Source: an uncultured Alistipes sp. (GTDB taxonomy: Bacteria; Bacteroidota; Bacteroidia; Bacteroidales; Rikenellaceae). From it: a stretch of 64,000 nt of DNA. The notes beneath the pieces were generated by a model. That model ran no database searches. It was not told the origin of the DNA and was given only the letters and a program-made list of their open reading frames with translations. The position numbers and the translations under genes are program-made. Shown piece by piece: positions 61,962 through 64,000 of the stretch. The number at the start of each line of letters is the position of its first letter. Position 1 is the stretch's first letter. The stretch covers positions 124,001 through 188,000 of the forward strand of contig CALLRW010000006.1 in the NCBI GenBank assembly GCA_938014215.1, written 5' to 3'.

Positions 61962-64000
61962 GTGAGAAAAATCTTCAAACATACGTTTCGACTTCTGCTC
62001 GCCCTCGTGGGGGTGGTTGTTGCCGGCATCGCACTGCTCTACGTGCCGGGGGTGCAGGATTTCGCCCTGCGCAAGGCGCTGGGACCCGTCTCGAAAAATC
62101 TCGGCATGGAGCTCACGGTCGAGCGGCTGCGGCTGCGGTTCCCGCTGCACCTCACGATCGAAGGGATCCGGATCGTCGGAAACGATGCCGCGTCGGGTGA
62201 GGCCGACACCCTGGCCGACTGCCGAAGCTTCGTATTGGACGTCGATCCGTGGCCGCTGTTCCGCGGCGAGGCGGTTGTCCGGAGTCTACGGATCGACCGT
62301 CTGAAGACCAACTACCGGGATACGCTCTCGGGATTCGGGCTGCACGTGGCGGCCGGACATCTCGGCGTGGAGCAGATGCGGGCCGATCTGCGCCGCGAAC
62401 GGGCCTCGGTCGGAGCCCTGGCCCTGGAGAGCACGGCTATCTTCCTGCAGCCGGGAGCTGCAGCCGAGGTTGAGCAACCGGACACAACGGCCCCGCTGCG
62501 CTGGGCAATCGACGTGGCACAGCTCGCGATCCGCAGCACCCGATTTGCCATGGGCGCGGACGAAACAGCACCGGAACTGTCGGCCGAGGTGGCGGCAGGG
62601 ACGATCGAAGAGTGCCGGATCGCACTGGAGAGCCAGGAGATCGACGTCCGACAGCTTCGGATCGACGCGGGCGCATACACCTACCTGACGGCACCGGAGA
62701 GCGCACAGACGGCTGACGAAGCGAGGCTGACAGCTGCCGGCACAGGAACCGACCGCGGGGCCCGCAACGAAAAAGAGACCCGCACTGCCCGCACTGAAAA
62801 AGGGACTCGTGACGAAAAGGAGACCAACGACGCAAAGGGGGCCCGCACTGAAAAGGGGGTACCGGAGACTGACAGTCCGGAGCCCGACCGCGACGGGGCC
62901 AACAACGAAGCGGGCACGCCCTGGAGCATCCGGATCGGTGAGGTCGCGCTGAACGACAACCGGATTCTCTACGGCACGGCCGGCCATCGCCCCGCAGAGG
63001 GGCTCGATCCGGCCCGTCTGGAGCTGACACACGTCGATCTGCGGATCGACTCGCTCTACAACCGAGGCAGCAATCTCGCATTGCAGCTACAGCAACTCGC
63101 CTTCCGCGAACGCTGCGGGCTAACGGTCGAACAGACCCGGGGGTCGTTCACGATGAACGAGGCGGGAATCGCCCTGCGGGGATTCGCGCTGACGACCGCG
63201 GATTCACACCTGCAGGCCGATCTGGAGGCCGGAGGCGGCATCCTCCGGATGGAACCTGCGACTCCGCTCCGGGCCGATCTGCAGGCCGGGATCTCGACCC
63301 GCGACCTGAAGCGGATCGCCCCGACGGCAATACCCGCCCCGCTCGACAACCGACGACTCGGGCTGCACCTCTCGACCGAGGGGACCCTCGAGGAGCTCGG
63401 CCGCATCGGCGTAGAACTCACCTCGCCCGGCCACCTGCAGCTGACGCTCGACGGCAAGGCCCGTTATCCGCTCGACCCCAAGAGGTTGGCAGCATCGGTC
63501 GGATTCCGGGGCGAGCTGCGTGATCCGGCCTTCCTGCTGGAGATCCTTCCCGATACGGCACTGCGCCGCCGCGTGGGACTTCCGCAACGAATCGCGCTGC
63601 AGGGATCGGCCTCGGCCCGAAACCAAAGCTATTCGCTCTCGTCGGTGCTCCGTGCCGGAGAGGGGCGGATTACCCTCGACGGGCGCCTCGAGGAGCCGCG
63701 CCAACGTTACGAAGCCACGATCCGCTGCGACAGTTTCCCGCTGGGGAGTTTCCTGCCGAAGGATTCGCTCGGGCGGCTCGACCTGCAGCTCACGGCCCGC
63801 GGCGAAGGGTTCGATCCACTGCTGGCCTCAACGCAAAGCCGGATCCAACTGGAGGTCGACCGGGCGGAGTATCGCGGGCACGACTTCGGCGGTCTGGCGC
63901 TCGAAGCCGCACTCGAAGAGCAGCACCTCACGGGACGCCTCACGGATCGCGATTCGGCCCTGCGGCTGGCCCTCGACCTGGAGGGGCGGCTGACCCGCGA
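61962..64000 (+). CDS. tamB: TamB/AsmA-like envelope protein, 3'-truncated by window edge
   Basis: The frame starts with GTG at 61962 and is open to the right end, so it is only partly seen (679 codons). An N-terminal membrane anchor (IFKHTFRLLLALVGVVVAGIALLYVPG) is followed by VQDFALRKALGPVSKNLGMELTVERLRLRFPLHLTIEGIRI, the AsmA/TamB entry signature, and then repeated beta strands. TamB-like proteins are long periplasmic grooves that move phospholipid or help outer-membrane assembly, which suits the bamA-skp neighbourhood. Residues about 267-300 are a charged low-complexity insert coded by an 18-bp repeat. The nine-codon ORF at 61936-61965 overlaps the start codon. Confidence 0.85.
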   Translation, partial: MRKIFKHTFRLLLALVGVVVAGIALLYVPGVQDFALRKALGPVSKNLGMELTVERLRLRFPLHLTIEGIRIVGNDAASGEADTLADCRSFVLDVDPWPLFRGEAVVRSLRIDRLKTNYRDTLSGFGLHVAAGHLGVEQMRADLRRERASVGALALESTAIFLQPGAAAEVEQPDTTAPLRWAIDVAQLAIRSTRFAMGADETAPELSAEVAAGTIEECRIALESQEIDVRQLRIDAGAYTYLTAPESAQTADEARLTAAGTGTDRGARNEKETRTARTEKGTRDEKETNDAKGARTEKGVPETDSPEPDRDGANNEAGTPWSIRIGEVALNDNRILYGTAGHRPAEGLDPARLELTHVDLRIDSLYNRGSNLALQLQQLAFRERCGLTVEQTRGSFTMNEAGIALRGFALTTADSHLQADLEAGGGILRMEPATPLRADLQAGISTRDLKRIAPTAIPAPLDNRRLGLHLSTEGTLEELGRIGVELTSPGHLQLTLDGKARYPLDPKRLAASVGFRGELRDPAFLLEILPDTALRRRVGLPQRIALQGSASARNQSYSLSSVLRAGEGRITLDGRLEEPRQRYEATIRCDSFPLGSFLPKDSLGRLDLQLTARGEGFDPLLASTQSRIQLEVDRAEYRGHDFGGLALEAALEEQHLTGRLTDRDSALRLALDLEGRLTR
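62761..62859 (+). repeat. In-frame 18-bp minisatellite inside the tamB-like gene
   Basis: Five 18-bp units (62761, 62788, 62806, 62824 and 62842) and one 9-bp half unit (62779-62787), consensus CCCGCACTGAAAAAGGGA. It codes for six-residue repeats of the type T-R-T-E-K-G. Length changes by 18 or 9 bases would keep the frame. Confidence 0.9.

Overview
The window reads as chromosomal DNA of a GC-rich member of the Bacteroidota, most likely a Rikenellaceae/Alistipes-type gut bacterium. The evidence is a polysaccharide utilization locus (PUL) with two SusC/SusD pairs and a hybrid two-component regulator, many promoters with the Bacteroidota -7 box TAnnTTTG, tandem OmpH/Skp genes after bamA, and the mreBCD-mrdA-rodA order. 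The genus is an inference from base composition and gene content. No rRNA, tRNA, CRISPR array, insertion sequence, integrase or phage gene was seen.

Bases 1-26500 are a glycan-acquisition locus, all on the + strand: the 3' end of a hybrid two-component regulator, two paralogous lipoproteins with a possible phosphodiester-glycosidase-like C-terminus, SusC1-SusD1, SusC2-SusD2, a large GH28-type beta-helix lipoprotein, a GH20, two GH3 and a second GH20 enzyme. Gaps are short or genes overlap, which suggests co-transcription. The likely scheme is surface binding and first cuts by lipoproteins, import by two SusCD complexes, and periplasmic trimming by GH20 (terminal HexNAc) and GH3 (beta-glucoside-type) enzymes. 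The exact glycan cannot be read from the sequence. A perfect 19-bp hairpin closes the locus.

Bases 26515-37760 hold housekeeping genes. A - strand operon encodes a GNAT-like protein, GcvT and a dihydroorotate-dehydrogenase-like protein. Back to back with it is a receiver plus PEP-synthase-type ATP-grasp protein (+). Then come gdhA (+), a small predicted surface lipoprotein (+), and gpsA-pgi (-).

Bases 37760-47720 are the cell-shape cluster mreB-mreC-mreD-mrdA-rodA, continued almost without gaps by a PMCA-type calcium ATPase and a PAP2 phosphatase with a beta-rich tail. Bases 47744-54974 hold yebC (-), gloA-tsaC-thioesterase (+), an EamA transporter (-) overlapping the thioesterase tail to tail, a predicted outer-membrane protein (+), and a pdxJ-SGNH esterase-cca operon (-).

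Bases 55042-64000 are envelope biogenesis: nadK, uppS, bamA, two skp/ompH genes, an AraC-type regulator, then a TamB/AsmA-like gene cut by the right end. Two unrelated tandem repeats lie about 0.9 kb apart here: ten 10-bp units between the regulator and tamB, and an in-frame 18-bp minisatellite inside tamB. Very long antisense ORFs facing most real genes are GC-rich shadow frames and were left out.
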